The notes under the pieces are model-generated. The model had not been told where the DNA came from. It did not search any database and worked only from the letters and a program-made list of their open reading frames with translations. Below are positions 28,513 through 37,842 of a stretch of 64,000 nt of DNA, piece by piece. The stretch lies in assembly GCF_014699135.1 (NCBI RefSeq), contig NZ_JACOFT010000005.1, positions 288 to 64,287 of the forward strand, written 5' to 3'. A program made the translations under genes and the position numbers. This DNA comes from Cognatundibacterium aquatile. GTDB taxonomy: Bacteria > Pseudomonadota > Gammaproteobacteria > Burkholderiales > Burkholderiaceae_D. Position 1 is the first letter of the stretch, and every line of letters begins with the position of its first letter.

Positions 28513-29942
28513 ATATGAGCATGCCCGCGCGCTGGTCGCTGCGCCGCACTTTATTGGCGCTGGTACTGACGCTGACAGTCAGTATCTGGTGTTTCAGTGC
28601 CGTGGTTGTGTATCTGGATGCCGATGCCGAAAGCCGCGAACTGTTTGACCAGTCTTTATCCGAAACCGGACATTTACTGCTGGCGCTGGCCGATCATGAA
28701 CTCGAAGAACATGTGGAAATGGCAGCGCCTACTCTGACCGAAATACATGACGGCAAACACAGCAAATATCTGTTGTTTCAGATCTGGGACGGGCAGCATC
28801 GCCTGATCTATCGCAGCGCTGGTGCGCCGGAAACGGCGTTCACGTCCTTATCGCTGGAAAGCGATAATCAGTTTGGCTGGATACGTATGGAAGGGCAGGA
28901 ATGGCGCACATACAGCAGCTGGAACGCGCGTCAGAATATGCAGATACAAGTCGCCGAACCGAGTAGTCACCGCAAGGAAATCAGCAGCCGTTTTGCGTAT
29001 AAATTAATGTTGTTCGCTTTGTTGGTGGTGCCTTTACTCGTCGTCGGCTTGTGGTGGAGTGTGAACCGCGTTTTCCGTAGTCTGCAAACGGTGGCAAACG
29101 AAGTTTCTCAGCGTATGCCGGGTGATTTGCATCAGTTGAACCTGCGTGGTGCGCCGACAGAAATTCATCCTTTGCTGCATGCGATTAACCGATTGTTTGA
29201 ACGCGTCAGCCAGACGCTGGAACGGGAACAACGATTTACTGCCGATGCCGCACATGAGTTGCGCACACCGCTGGCGGCTATTAAAACCAATCTGCAAGTC
29301 ATACAGCGCGCACGTAACGATGATGAGCGAGCAGAGGCCGCGGCGGGCTTAGGCACCAGCGTTGATCGTGCGACCCGGCTGGTCGGGCAATTGATGACGC
29401 TGGCAAAGCTGGAGCCACCCTACGACAAAAACCTGGTATTCCAAGAAACCGATCTGGCGAATTTACTGCAACCGCAAATGGCAGGTTGGCAGACGCAGGC
29501 AGAAAAAGCGCAAATCAGCTTCAGCGCAGAGCTGCATTCTGGGATTGCCTTGATACATGCGGAAAGCATACTGATTTTATTCCGCAATCTGATGGACAAT
29601 GCGCTGCGCTACACGCCAGTGGGTGGGCGTGTGCAAGTCTCTTGCGGTCAGACCGAAAATGGCGTGTATCTGCGTATTGCCGATAACGGCGCCGGTATCC
29701 CAGAGGAGATGCGTGAGCGTGTATTTCAGCGTTTCGTGCGCTTGTCCGACGCGACGATTCCGGGCAGCGGTCTGGGATTATCGATCGTCAAAAGCATCGC
29801 CGACAATCATCACGCGACGCTGACACTGGCTGAGGGGCTGGATGAACGAGGCTTAGGTGTGACGCTGGTCTTTCCTTTGTACGCTGCTGCGGTTCAGCCC
29901 GCCATACAGTCAACAATACCGCCAACATCGTCAGCGCAGTAA
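28509..29942 (+). CDS. Sensor histidine kinase of the metal-efflux two-component system
   Basis: 477 residues: N-terminal membrane helix ~14-36, a periplasmic sensor of ~125 residues, second helix ~165-187, HAMP, HisKA with His249 in DAAHELRTPLAAI, then N, D and G boxes (RNLMDNALRY, IADNGAGIP, GSGLGLSIV). QseC/PmrB-like. The sensor contains several His/Asp/Glu residues (DHELEEHVEM, EIHDGKH) that could bind a cation; this is speculation. Translationally coupled to its regulator. Confidence 0.92.
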   Translation: MNMSMPARWSLRRTLLALVLTLTVSIWCFSAVVVYLDADAESRELFDQSLSETGHLLLALADHELEEHVEMAAPTLTEIHDGKHSKYLLFQIWDGQHRLIYRSAGAPETAFTSLSLESDNQFGWIRMEGQEWRTYSSWNARQNMQIQVAEPSSHRKEISSRFAYKLMLFALLVVPLLVVGLWWSVNRVFRSLQTVANEVSQRMPGDLHQLNLRGAPTEIHPLLHAINRLFERVSQTLEREQRFTADAAHELRTPLAAIKTNLQVIQRARNDDERAEAAAGLGTSVDRATRLVGQLMTLAKLEPPYDKNLVFQETDLANLLQPQMAGWQTQAEKAQISFSAELHSGIALIHAESILILFRNLMDNALRYTPVGGRVQVSCGQTENGVYLRIADNGAGIPEEMRERVFQRFVRLSDATIPGSGLGLSIVKSIADNHHATLTLAEGLDERGLGVTLVFPLYAAAVQPAIQSTIPPTSSAQ

Positions 29943-30072
29943 TAGTGTAGTAATAGTTTTTCCGTCTGCGCTGTGGCTGGCGTATCCAGCGTAAAATGTC
30001 GCCGCTATCTACTTTTTATGCCTCGCGCGGTGTCTGCGTTTCCAGCACCGCGCATGTCCTGTTCAGCTATTC

Positions 30073-31350
30073 ATGTCAATCCGATCCGCTCCTCATTCCA
30101 CCACTTCAGCCACATCTGCGAGTAAACCTCATGTAATCGTAATCGGTGGCGGCCCTGCGGGTCTGATGGCGGCAGAAACGCTGTCGCAGTGCGGTGTGCA
30201 AGTGGATTTGTATGACGCAATGCCTACCGTTGGACGCAAATTTTTGCTGGCAGGTAAGGGCGGCATGAACCTGACCCATTCAGAAGAATTTTCTGCGTTC
30301 ATCCAGCGTTACGGTAGCCGTGCCGCCGATTTGCAGCCGCTCTTGCAAGCGTTTGACGCACAGGCATTGCGCGCCTGGGCGCAGGGGCTGGGCGTAGAGA
30401 CTTTTGTCGGTAGTTCCGGCCGGGTGTTTCCGGTGGATATGAAAGCCGCACCTTTGCTGCGCGCATGGTTGCATCGCCTACGTGAACAGGGCGTGCGCTT
30501 TCACATGCGGCATCGCTGGACAGGCTGGAGCGAGGCACCGCAGACGTTGCGTTTTCAGATGCCTGAGGGTGATTTGAATATCAGCGCCGATGCAGTGATA
30601 CTGGCGCTGGGCGGTGCCAGCTGGGCGCGGTTGGGGTCTGATGGCGCCTGGGTACCGTTGTTGCAGCAACGTGGCGTTGATATCGCAGCTTTGCAGCCTG
30701 CCAATTGCGGCTTTGATGTGCCGTGGACAGATTTTCTGAAAAATAAATTTGCCGGTCAGCCTTTGCTGACGGTGGCCGCCCGTGCTCAGGATGCGGATGT
30801 GCGCTCCAGCATGCGCAAAGGGCAATTCGTGATCACGGCCGGCGGTGTTGAAGGCAGCCTGATTTACGCCTTGTCTGCAGCCTTGCGCGAGCAGATCAAT
30901 CGTCGCGGACATGCGGTGCTGGAACTCGATCTGCTGCCCGATAAAAGTGCTGATCGTGTGCTGAGTGAAGTCAGCGCAGGGCGCGGTTCACGTTCTTTAT
31001 CAAGTCATTTGCAGAGCAAGCTCGGGCTCGATGCATTGAAAATCGCCTTACTGCATGAAGTGTTGAGCAAAGAGCAAATGCAACAGGCAGACGTTCTTGC
31101 CAGCGCCATTAAACAGCTGCCACTGCGCCTTATTTCACCACGTCCGATTGATGAAGCGATCAGCACTGCCGGTGGCATCCGTTTTGAAGCACTTGATGCC
31201 AGCGCCATGCTACGTGCTTGTCCTGGAGTCTTCTGTGCCGGTGAAATGCTGGATTGGGAAGCACCTACCGGTGGTTATCTGCTGACCGCCTGCTTTGCCA
31301 GCGGCCGCCATGCAGCGCAGGCGGCGATGCAGTATCTCGACGCCCGCTAA
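30073..31350 (+). CDS. NAD(P)/FAD-dependent oxidoreductase, YhiN/TIGR03862 type
   Basis: 425 residues. The N-terminal FAD-binding Rossmann fingerprint is VIVIGGGPAGLMAAETL, followed by the family block GRKFLLAGKGGMNLTHSE. Residue blocks GGASWARLGSDG and the C-terminal PGVFCAGEMLDWEAPTGGYLL complete the HI0933/YhiN-type flavoprotein pattern. The substrate is unknown; related proteins include BaiN. Only A/T-poor linker precedes it and no ribosome-binding site is obvious. A single gene, downstream of the kinase. Confidence 0.87.
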   Translation: MSIRSAPHSTTSATSASKPHVIVIGGGPAGLMAAETLSQCGVQVDLYDAMPTVGRKFLLAGKGGMNLTHSEEFSAFIQRYGSRAADLQPLLQAFDAQALRAWAQGLGVETFVGSSGRVFPVDMKAAPLLRAWLHRLREQGVRFHMRHRWTGWSEAPQTLRFQMPEGDLNISADAVILALGGASWARLGSDGAWVPLLQQRGVDIAALQPANCGFDVPWTDFLKNKFAGQPLLTVAARAQDADVRSSMRKGQFVITAGGVEGSLIYALSAALREQINRRGHAVLELDLLPDKSADRVLSEVSAGRGSRSLSSHLQSKLGLDALKIALLHEVLSKEQMQQADVLASAIKQLPLRLISPRPIDEAISTAGGIRFEALDASAMLRACPGVFCAGEMLDWEAPTGGYLLTACFASGRHAAQAAMQYLDAR

Positions 31351-31457
31351 TACCCTCGCGCCTGGCAAGGTTGTCACCAGTATTTTTCTGATTCATTGTT
31401 ACAATTCATTAAGTTTCCATGTAGTAATTTTTATTGCATCAGTTGCATTGTTTCTTT

Positions 31458-31784
31458 ATGAATGAATCCAGAAATACTCCGCGCCTTCCTGTGTCGTGGC
31501 GGGCTGCAATACAAGTTGTTCCCGGTCATATCGTTCCTGCCAAAGTCGTCAATTTTTCTGCGACCGGCATACAACTGCAAACCAGCGTGATGCTGAAAGA
31601 AAAACAGTCTTATCAGATGATGATGGAGATCCCCAGTGTCAAGGACGCATCGGCACGTACGCAGGTTGTTGTTAAAGCCAGTTGTGTATATACGATACTC
31701 AGCGGTGACGCCTATCGCGCGGGTCTGAAATGCACCGATTATCCGCCTGAACACCGTCCTTTACTCGAGAGCTGGGGCGGCTGA
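31458..31784 (+). CDS. PilZ-domain protein
   Basis: 108 residues with the PilZ layout: an N-terminal basic PRLPVSWRAAI, then NFSATGIQL (the N/D-x-S-x-x-G c-di-GMP motif) and a beta-barrel ending in YRAGLKCTDYPPE. The canonical R-x3-R is not perfect here (Arg-x5-Arg), so nucleotide binding should be tested. ATG 31458 is chosen; a TTG at 31434 would add eight residues. A single gene. Confidence 0.75.
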   Translation: MNESRNTPRLPVSWRAAIQVVPGHIVPAKVVNFSATGIQLQTSVMLKEKQSYQMMMEIPSVKDASARTQVVVKASCVYTILSGDAYRAGLKCTDYPPEHRPLLESWGG

Positions 31785-31896
31785 TCGTCAGCTTCCTCGT
31801 CAGGTCCTTGCTACGTTTCGCCAGCGGATGTCCGGCAGCAGAGATGCGGCTGTGTTATAAACACTGCGTGCCAATAACAGAATTTTGTCTAAGCAG

Positions 31897-32394
31897 ATGA
31901 CTATGAGTACAGAGAATGCTCTTCCGGATACCGCGCAGCGGGTCGCCAGTTTGTTACGCGAATTAGGCCACGATCAGCCGGTCGTGATGCTGCCTGAAAG
32001 TGGCAGAACGTCCGCCGAAGCGGCCGCCGGATTAGGCTGCAGCGTTGCCGAGATTGCCAAATCCATCGTTTTTCGCCGTGTTGCCGATGATGCTGCGGTG
32101 ATGGTGGTTGCCAGCGGCAGCAATCGGGTTGACGAGAAAAAAGTGGCGGCAAGCGTCGGGCCGCTGGCGAAAGCCGACGCCCGTTTTGTCCGCGAAAAGA
32201 TTGGTTATGCGATTGGTGGCGTGTGCCCCGTCGGTCATCTGCAAAAAAGTGTGATGCTGATCGATCAGGATTTATTGCAATACCCTAAAGTCTGGGCGGC
32301 GGCCGGTCATCCGCACGCTGTATTCAGCCTGACCCCACAACAACTGGTCGCCATGACCGCTGCGCCAGTTGCCGATATTGCCTTGCAAACATGA
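31897..32394 (+). CDS. YbaK/EbsC-type aminoacyl-tRNA deacylase
   Basis: About 165 residues with the YbaK fold: AEIAKSIVFRR carrying the conserved Lys, NRVDEKKVAASVG, GYAIGGVCPVGH and FSLTPQQLV. Members hydrolyse mischarged Cys-tRNA(Pro) or related species in the cytoplasm. ATG 31897 or 31903 are both possible; neither has a strong ribosome-binding site. It overlaps the DUF1289 gene by ATGA, so the two are coupled. Confidence 0.85.
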   Translation: MTMSTENALPDTAQRVASLLRELGHDQPVVMLPESGRTSAEAAAGLGCSVAEIAKSIVFRRVADDAAVMVVASGSNRVDEKKVAASVGPLAKADARFVREKIGYAIGGVCPVGHLQKSVMLIDQDLLQYPKVWAAAGHPHAVFSLTPQQLVAMTAAPVADIALQT

Positions 32395-32597
32395 GTATTC
32401 TGTACGATTACGATCCTGATTCCGCCAGCCCTGAGCAGGCCGTTCCCTCACCCTGCGTCGGCGTTTGTCGCATGGATGAAAAAAAAGCCTGGTGTGCCGG
32501 TTGTTTTCGCACCATAGACGAATTGACGGGCTGGAGCACGGCCAGTAACCCAGTCAAATTGCAGATCTGGCGTCAGGTAAAAGAACGGATGTTTTAA
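32391..32597 (+). CDS. DUF1289 small Cys protein
   Basis: 68 residues. The segment SPCVGVCRMDEKKAWCAGCFRT has the four Cys pattern (C-x3-C-x8-C-x2-C) of DUF1289, likely a small metal or Fe-S site. The tail ELTGWSTASNPVK is also typical. It is coupled to the YbaK gene, and an MBL hydrolase follows 22 bases later, so a three-gene operon is likely. Confidence 0.88.
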   Translation: MSILYDYDPDSASPEQAVPSPCVGVCRMDEKKAWCAGCFRTIDELTGWSTASNPVKLQIWRQVKERMF

Positions 32598-32619
32598 GCC
32601 AGCCAGCGGGAAAAATCCT

Positions 32620-33540
32620 ATGCCAGACACGCTTATTCAACTTCCTGCCAGCATGCGTGTGTTCGAGCGCGGCTGGTTGTCGTCGAACAATATCCTGTTT
32701 GTGGATGACGATACAGCGGCGTTGGTGGACAGCGGTTATGTGACCCATGCGCCGCAAACGCTGGCGCTGTTACAACATGCCTTGCAAGGTCGTGCGCTCG
32801 ATTTGCTGGTCAATACTCATTTACATTCAGATCATTGCGGCGGCAATGCCTTGCTGCAGCAGACTTACGACTGCAGCACTCTGATTCCCGTTGCCGACAT
32901 GCCTGCCGTGGCGGCGTGGGATGAGGAGGCACTCACCTACGCTGCAACCGGCCAGCAGTGCGCGCCTTTTCGTTTCGATGGCAGTATCGCGGATGGCGAT
33001 CAGCTACGGCTGGGCGGACTCGACTGGCAGGTGCTGGCGGCACCCGGGCATGATCCGCATTCGATGATTCTGTATTGCCCGCAAGAAGGCATACTGATTT
33101 CAGCCGATGCCTTGTGGGAAAACGGCTTTGGTGTGATTTTTCCTGAGCTCGAAGGTGAATCCGGCTTTGCCGAACAAGCGGCCATTTTGCAAACCATCAG
33201 CGAACTCGACGTGCGGCTGGTAATACCGGGTCATGGCGCTCCATTCTCCGATGTGCAGGGCGCATTGCAACGTGCACGTCAGCGGCTGGATTATCTGAGT
33301 GCCGACCCCCAACGTAATGCCCGCAATGCGCTGAAAGTCTTGCTCGCGTTTATTCTGCTCGACACGCAGCAGTTGCATCTCGATCAGGCGCTGCTGCAAT
33401 TCAACAGCAGCCGTTTGATGCGTTCTGCCGCCCGTCAGCTAGCCATGCCAGCGCAGGAATTGCTGCAACAGATCGCCGCCGAGTTGGTACGCGCAGGCGT
33501 CGCCCGCCTGGAAGACGGGCTGTTACTGAATAATCGCTAA
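32620..33540 (+). CDS. MBL-fold metallo-hydrolase
   Basis: 306 residues. The zinc motif NTHLHSDHCGG (H-x-H-x-D-H) is intact, with further ligands in APGHDPHS and VIPGHGAPF. The C-terminal ~80 residues are helical, as in the LACTB2/glyoxalase-II-like group. The substrate is unknown (thioester, lactone or nucleic acid). The start ATG 32620 follows CAGCGGGAAAAATCCT. It is downstream of the YbaK-DUF1289 pair. Confidence 0.87.
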   Translation: MPDTLIQLPASMRVFERGWLSSNNILFVDDDTAALVDSGYVTHAPQTLALLQHALQGRALDLLVNTHLHSDHCGGNALLQQTYDCSTLIPVADMPAVAAWDEEALTYAATGQQCAPFRFDGSIADGDQLRLGGLDWQVLAAPGHDPHSMILYCPQEGILISADALWENGFGVIFPELEGESGFAEQAAILQTISELDVRLVIPGHGAPFSDVQGALQRARQRLDYLSADPQRNARNALKVLLAFILLDTQQLHLDQALLQFNSSRLMRSAARQLAMPAQELLQQIAAELVRAGVARLEDGLLLNNR

Positions 33541-33554
33541 GATCTGAAGCTGAC

Positions 33555-34409
33555 TTATTTCAACTGATAGTTCGCTTCTGTGAATGGATGCAGCGGTGCC
33601 AGATCACCGAATTGCGTCGCGCGCCCCTGTTGTTTTGCCATAAACGCTTCCATCAGATTCGCACTTTGCCAGATACCTGATTGCAGCCAGCCCATTTGTT
33701 GCAAGGCATCGTGGGTAGAATGATCGCGGGCATAATGTATTGCCTGCTTGCTGCCCCAGATCGCTACTGGCGGTTTTTCAGCGATTTCTTTCGCCATTTG
33801 CAGCGCACCTTCCAGCATCGCTTCCTGCGTATCAAACACCTCATTCACGAGTCCCACCGCTTGCGCACGCTGGGCTGGTAAACGGCGTCCGGTGTACGCC
33901 ATTTCATGCACGATGCCTTCCGGGATCAGTTTTGGCAGGCGTTGCAGTGTACCCAGATCGGCCGTCATGCCGATATTGATTTCCTGTATGCAGAAGAACG
34001 CGTCTTTGCTGGCGAGGCGGATATCGCTGGTGCAGATCAGATCGACACCACCACCGATGCAGCCGCCCTGAATTGCGCTGATCACCGGCATACGTAATTG
34101 CTCGATCAGATTGAACGACTGATGCATATCCTGCAGCACCAGCGCAATATTGGCGCGGCCGATTGCATTGTTATCGTCCAGCGTGATGCCGTTGCCGGAA
34201 AACACGTCCAGCGCCATGCCTGCGGTGAAATGCTTACCCGTGGATGAAATGATCAGCACCCGCGCCGATGCTTCACGCTGTAATTTTTGCAGTATCTCGA
34301 CCAGCTCGCGGAAAAAAACCGGTTGCATGGTGTTGAGGCTGTCGGGACGATTAAAGCGCAGATGGGCGATTTTCTGATCGATGCTGAAGTCAAAACATTG
34401 GTAAGTCAT
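33555..34409 (-). CDS. Enoyl-CoA hydratase/isomerase, dienoyl-CoA isomerase-like
   Basis: 284 residues, crotonase fold: oxyanion-hole blocks GKHFTAGMALDVF and AIQGGCIGGGVDLI. The segment DIRLASKDAFFCIQEINIG..ADLGTLQRLP matches the delta(3,5)-delta(2,4)-dienoyl-CoA isomerase pattern, with the catalytic Glu (QEINIG) and Asp (TADLGT) retained. Such enzymes act in beta-oxidation of unsaturated fatty acids. A TetR gene lies 13 bases upstream on the same strand and may regulate it. Confidence 0.82.
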   Translation of the reverse strand: MTYQCFDFSIDQKIAHLRFNRPDSLNTMQPVFFRELVEILQKLQREASARVLIISSTGKHFTAGMALDVFSGNGITLDDNNAIGRANIALVLQDMHQSFNLIEQLRMPVISAIQGGCIGGGVDLICTSDIRLASKDAFFCIQEINIGMTADLGTLQRLPKLIPEGIVHEMAYTGRRLPAQRAQAVGLVNEVFDTQEAMLEGALQMAKEIAEKPPVAIWGSKQAIHYARDHSTHDALQQMGWLQSGIWQSANLMEAFMAKQQGRATQFGDLAPLHPFTEANYQLK

Positions 34410-34422
34410 CGTGTTTCCTTGT

Positions 34423-35064
34423 TTAGCCAGGTGGATGTTGAAGTGAGATCAAAACGGCGCGTACAGCAGATTGGAACAGCTCATCAGCATGTTCCTGTTT
34501 CAGATAAAAACCTTTCAGCTCCAGGCTGATGACGCCATGCATGGCAGCCCATAACAGACGTGCGGCGGCACTCGGGCTGGAGGCGGGCAGACTGCCGGTT
34601 TGCATGCAGTGTTCAAATTCGGCTATCAGTGGTGTGAACGATTCCCATGCCGCCTGGCGCGATTCCGGCGGCGGCACAAAACCGGCAATCGCGTCGCCAA
34701 ACATCACCATGTAATAACTCGGATAACGCCGCGCAAACGCGTGATAGTTATTTGCATACAGCCATAAGCGCTGGATGCCGCGGGCTTTTTGCTCGTCAGC
34801 TAAAGTGGCTTCGTAGCTCAGAAATTCACTTTTGAAGCGCTCAAATCCTTCCAGATACAGCGCATTGGATAAACCGTCTTTGCCACCGAAAATCGAATAC
34901 AGCAAGGTCGTCGAGCAATTCACTGCTTCCGCCACTTTACGCACCGTCAGCGCGGCAGCGCCTTCGGTTTGCAGAAAATGGCTGGCGGCATCCAGCATTC
35001 CTTCGCGCAGCGAGCTGCGCAGCGCTTCCTGACTCTGGCGGAAATCAACAACTTTCGGTTTCAT
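34423..35064 (-). CDS. TetR/AcrR family regulator
   Basis: About 213 residues from ATG 35064. The N-terminal helix-turn-helix (AASHFLQTEGAAALTVRKVAEAV..STTLLYSIFGGKDGL) is typical TetR, followed by an all-helical ligand domain. A longer frame reaches 35187, but its leader is poorly conserved in type and neither start has a clear ribosome-binding site. It is co-directional with the dienoyl-CoA-isomerase-like gene and divergent from the nitronate-monooxygenase gene. Regulation of both by an acyl-CoA-type ligand is plausible. Confidence 0.85.
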   Translation of the reverse strand: MKPKVVDFRQSQEALRSSLREGMLDAASHFLQTEGAAALTVRKVAEAVNCSTTLLYSIFGGKDGLSNALYLEGFERFKSEFLSYEATLADEQKARGIQRLWLYANNYHAFARRYPSYYMVMFGDAIAGFVPPPESRQAAWESFTPLIAEFEHCMQTGSLPASSPSAAARLLWAAMHGVISLELKGFYLKQEHADELFQSAVRAVLISLQHPPG

Positions 35065-35225
35065 CGGTATCACTTTATGGCGAATGGGCTTGCTTCTGAG
35101 TTGGTTCACGCTGATGCTTGTGAATAACAACGTTTTTTCTGATAACATCATATCAGGCATGTAAAAAATTACCAAAAAAAGCAGCAAAAATATCTACTAC
35201 GATCTGTTCACCGGAGACCATCAGT

Positions 35226-36203
35226 ATGACCAGTACCTCTCATCTGCCGAAAGCCTTACAAAATCTGGCTTTACCTGTTATCGCCTCGCCTATGTTTATC
35301 GCCAGCGGCCCGAAGCTGGTTGCTGCACAATGTAAAGCGGGTATCGTCGGCTCGTTTCCTGCGTTGAATGCCCGTCCGGCGGAATTGCTCGATACCTGGC
35401 TGACCGATCTGCAAAATGAATTAGCCGCCTACAAAGCCGCCAACCCTGATGCGAAAGTTGGCCCGATTGCCGTGAATCAGATCGTGCATCAGTCGAATGA
35501 CAGGCTCGCGCATGATGTCGAGGTGTGCGTCAAGCATCAGGTTCCCATCATTATCTCGTCGTTGCGTGCGCCGCCGCCAGAAATGCTGGATGCGATACAC
35601 AGCTATGGCGGCATCGTCCTGCATGATGTGATTTCTATCCGCCATGCACAGAAAGCGCTGGAAGCCGGTGTCGATGGCCTGATTCTGGTCGCCGCTGGCG
35701 CTGGTGGTCATGCCGGTGGCTTATCGCCATTTGCGCTGGTCGGTGAAGTCCGCAAATTTTTCAAAGGGCCGATTGCGCTGTCCGGTTCAATTGCGACCGG
35801 CGACGCGATTCTGGCGGCACAGGCAATGGGTGCCGATTTTGCGTACATTGGTTCACGCTGGCTGGCAACGCCGGAATCGAATGTGGATGAGGCTTATCGC
35901 CAGGCCATCATAGAATCGAGTGCTGCCGATATCGTCTACACCAATCTGTTTACTGGCGTGCATGGCAACTACCTCAGAAAATCGATCATCGCCGCCGGGC
36001 TTGATCCCGACAACCTGCCGGTTTCGGACAAATCCAAAATGAATTTCGGTTCCGGTGGCAACAGCGGTGCGAAAGCCTGGCGCGACATCTGGGGTGCCGG
36101 GCAAGGCGTCGGTCTGATGGATGATGCGCCGAGTGTCGCCGAAGTCGTACAGCGCTTCAGTGCTGAATACCAGGCAGCAAAGGCGCGCCTGCTGGCGCTG
36201 TAA
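35226..36203 (+). CDS. NAD(P)H-dependent flavin oxidoreductase / nitronate monooxygenase family
   Basis: 325 residues, TIM-barrel: LALPVIASPMFIAS, then the FMN/phosphate block LVAAGAGGHAGGLSPFAL with the catalytic-type His, and ALSGSIATGDAILAAQAMGADFAYIGSRW. These features fit class-II nitronate monooxygenase / 2-nitropropane dioxygenase-like proteins (YrpB/FabK-like). The start ATG 35226 follows CCGGAGACC. It is divergent from the TetR gene. Confidence 0.87.
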   Translation: MTSTSHLPKALQNLALPVIASPMFIASGPKLVAAQCKAGIVGSFPALNARPAELLDTWLTDLQNELAAYKAANPDAKVGPIAVNQIVHQSNDRLAHDVEVCVKHQVPIIISSLRAPPPEMLDAIHSYGGIVLHDVISIRHAQKALEAGVDGLILVAAGAGGHAGGLSPFALVGEVRKFFKGPIALSGSIATGDAILAAQAMGADFAYIGSRWLATPESNVDEAYRQAIIESSAADIVYTNLFTGVHGNYLRKSIIAAGLDPDNLPVSDKSKMNFGSGGNSGAKAWRDIWGAGQGVGLMDDAPSVAEVVQRFSAEYQAAKARLLAL

Positions 36204-36215
36204 GCAGCAACCCTG

Positions 36216-36269
36216 CCACAGACTGACGGACTGGCAAGCGCAGCATGTCTGTCGTCGGCCAGTCTGTGG
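36216..36269 (+). terminator. Possible hairpin after the flavin oxidoreductase gene
   Basis: Perfect 10-bp arms CCACAGACTG / CAGTCTGTGG separated by a 34-base loop, then GATTGTT. The loop is long and no strong U-run follows, so this is a weak terminator candidate. Confidence 0.3.
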
Positions 36270-36363
36270 AGGATTGTTAAATTGCCTGATGGAATTCAAG
36301 CGGAATTCAAGTTTAAACAGCGCAGGCCGTAAACAGACTATCCCGACCTGAATCCGTCTAATT

Positions 36364-37455
36364 ATGCGCCGCTGCTCTGCTCTCCTGATTTCCCTGATAC
36401 TTGCGATCTCCGCTCAGGCGAATGACGCATCATCACCTCCGTCCAAGCCGATTAAACAGGCATCTGCTTCTGCCAAAGAAGAGGCGTCCGCGCCGAAGGA
36501 AAAAGAAAAAGAGACGCGCAAATCTTCCAAAGAAAAAGAGTCGAAGGAAAGCAAAGACGCTGCCAAAGATGCCATGGCTGCCGATGAGCTGGCGGTCAAA
36601 ATTGCAGAACGTCTCGCCCTGTTGCGTAAAGAAAAAGACGATGTGGCACGCGCCTCAACCCGCGCCGTTGCTCGTTCTCCAGCGTATGTGGCGCCGGTCA
36701 GAAAAGTAACACCAGCCAAACCGAAAGAAGGAAGCGAACACGGTTCTTCGGCGATTATCGCGGCGATGGGTGGACATGGTGCCGTGCATTGGAGTTACGA
36801 CGGCGAAGGCGGGCCGACCAACTGGGGCAAGCTCAACTCGGCAAACGCGAAATGTGATATCGGTGATCGTCAGTCACCGATCGATATCCGCGATGGTATC
36901 CGCGTCGATCTCGAACCGATCAACTTTGATTACAAGCCATCCGGTTTCAATGTGATTGATAACGGCCATACGATACAGGTCAATGTTGCGGCGGGTAATT
37001 ACATCAGCATCATGGGCCGTAATTACGAACTGCTGCAGTTCCATTTCCACAAACCATCCGAAGAGCGCGTCAATGGCCGGAGTTTTGATATGGTCGTGCA
37101 TCTGGTGCACAAAGATGCCGACGGCAAACTGGCGGTGGTCGCCGTATTGTTAGAACGCGGCAAAGCGCAGAATATCGTGCAGCAGATCTGGAACAATTTG
37201 CCGCTGGAAAAAAATCTGGCCCTGGCCGCACCGACAGCGATTGATATCAACCAGCTCTTGCCAGAGAAACGCGATTACTACACTTATATGGGTTCGCTCA
37301 CCACGCCACCCTGCAGCGAAGAAGTGTTATGGATGGTGATGAAAGAAACCGTGGAAATTTCCTCTGAACAGATCGCGATTTTCGGTCGCCTGTATCCGAT
37401 GAATGCCCGCCCTCTGCAAAAAACGGCAGGCCGCCTGATTAAAGAATCTCGCTGA
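36364..37455 (+). CDS. Alpha-class carbonic anhydrase with Lys/Glu-rich N-terminal extension
   Basis: 363 residues. Signal peptide (cleavage near AQA-ND). Residues ~22-125 are low-complexity, rich in Lys, Glu, Ser and Ala, probably disordered or coiled. The alpha-CA domain (~138-363) has zinc ligands His227, His229 (FHFHKP) and His246 (VVHLVHKD), CDIGDRQSPIDI, NGHTIQV and LTTPPCSE. It converts CO2 and bicarbonate in the periplasm. Bacterial alpha-CAs normally lack the ~100-residue charged segment. A single gene; no ribosome-binding site stands out. Confidence 0.9.
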   Translation: MRRCSALLISLILAISAQANDASSPPSKPIKQASASAKEEASAPKEKEKETRKSSKEKESKESKDAAKDAMAADELAVKIAERLALLRKEKDDVARASTRAVARSPAYVAPVRKVTPAKPKEGSEHGSSAIIAAMGGHGAVHWSYDGEGGPTNWGKLNSANAKCDIGDRQSPIDIRDGIRVDLEPINFDYKPSGFNVIDNGHTIQVNVAAGNYISIMGRNYELLQFHFHKPSEERVNGRSFDMVVHLVHKDADGKLAVVAVLLERGKAQNIVQQIWNNLPLEKNLALAAPTAIDINQLLPEKRDYYTYMGSLTTPPCSEEVLWMVMKETVEISSEQIAIFGRLYPMNARPLQKTAGRLIKESR

Positions 37456-37842
37456 GAATTCAGCATACTCCCCCCTTATTTTATACAACCCCCCCTAATC
37501 TCCTTGAGAATAAAGGGCTTCAAAATATACTGGGGGGAGTATATTTTAGGCCCCAGCACGCGTCCACGGCTCCTGGCTATGCGCACCTGCCAGATACCAT
37601 TTCTGATTCCTCTGTGCAGATTCAGCCCGCAGCACTTATTTCTTATGCGGACATGGCTTGTACAGAGGTTGCCGCTGACGACCAACTTAGCGCTTCCGGT
37701 GATGCGCGCATCCCATAGTAAGACATGACGATCGTACCGAATCGGGGTACCATGTTCTACATAAAATCAGATGAGCCTGATGTCAGGTCACAAATAGCGG
37801 GTCTGAAGCGGCGCTGTTTTCTCCAGAAAAAATAGGTTCGAT
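37456..37842. other. Intergenic region with one copy of a dispersed element
   Basis: About 390 bases between the carbonic anhydrase and EAL genes. Element copy B lies at 37464-37550. The remainder shows no credible ORF, terminator or RNA gene; a GGTACC-centred palindrome-like stretch near 37745 was seen but not interpretable. Confidence 0.4.
37464..37550. repeat. Dispersed intergenic element, copy B
   Basis: It starts CATACTCCCCCC, contains ACCCCCCCTAATCTCCTTGA, and ends in a perfect 10-bp palindrome AAAATATACT-GGGGGG-AGTATATTTT (37522-37547). Its centre shares ACCCCCnTAAT with copy C, and its palindrome arms with copy A. It lies directly after the carbonic anhydrase stop. Confidence 0.6.
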
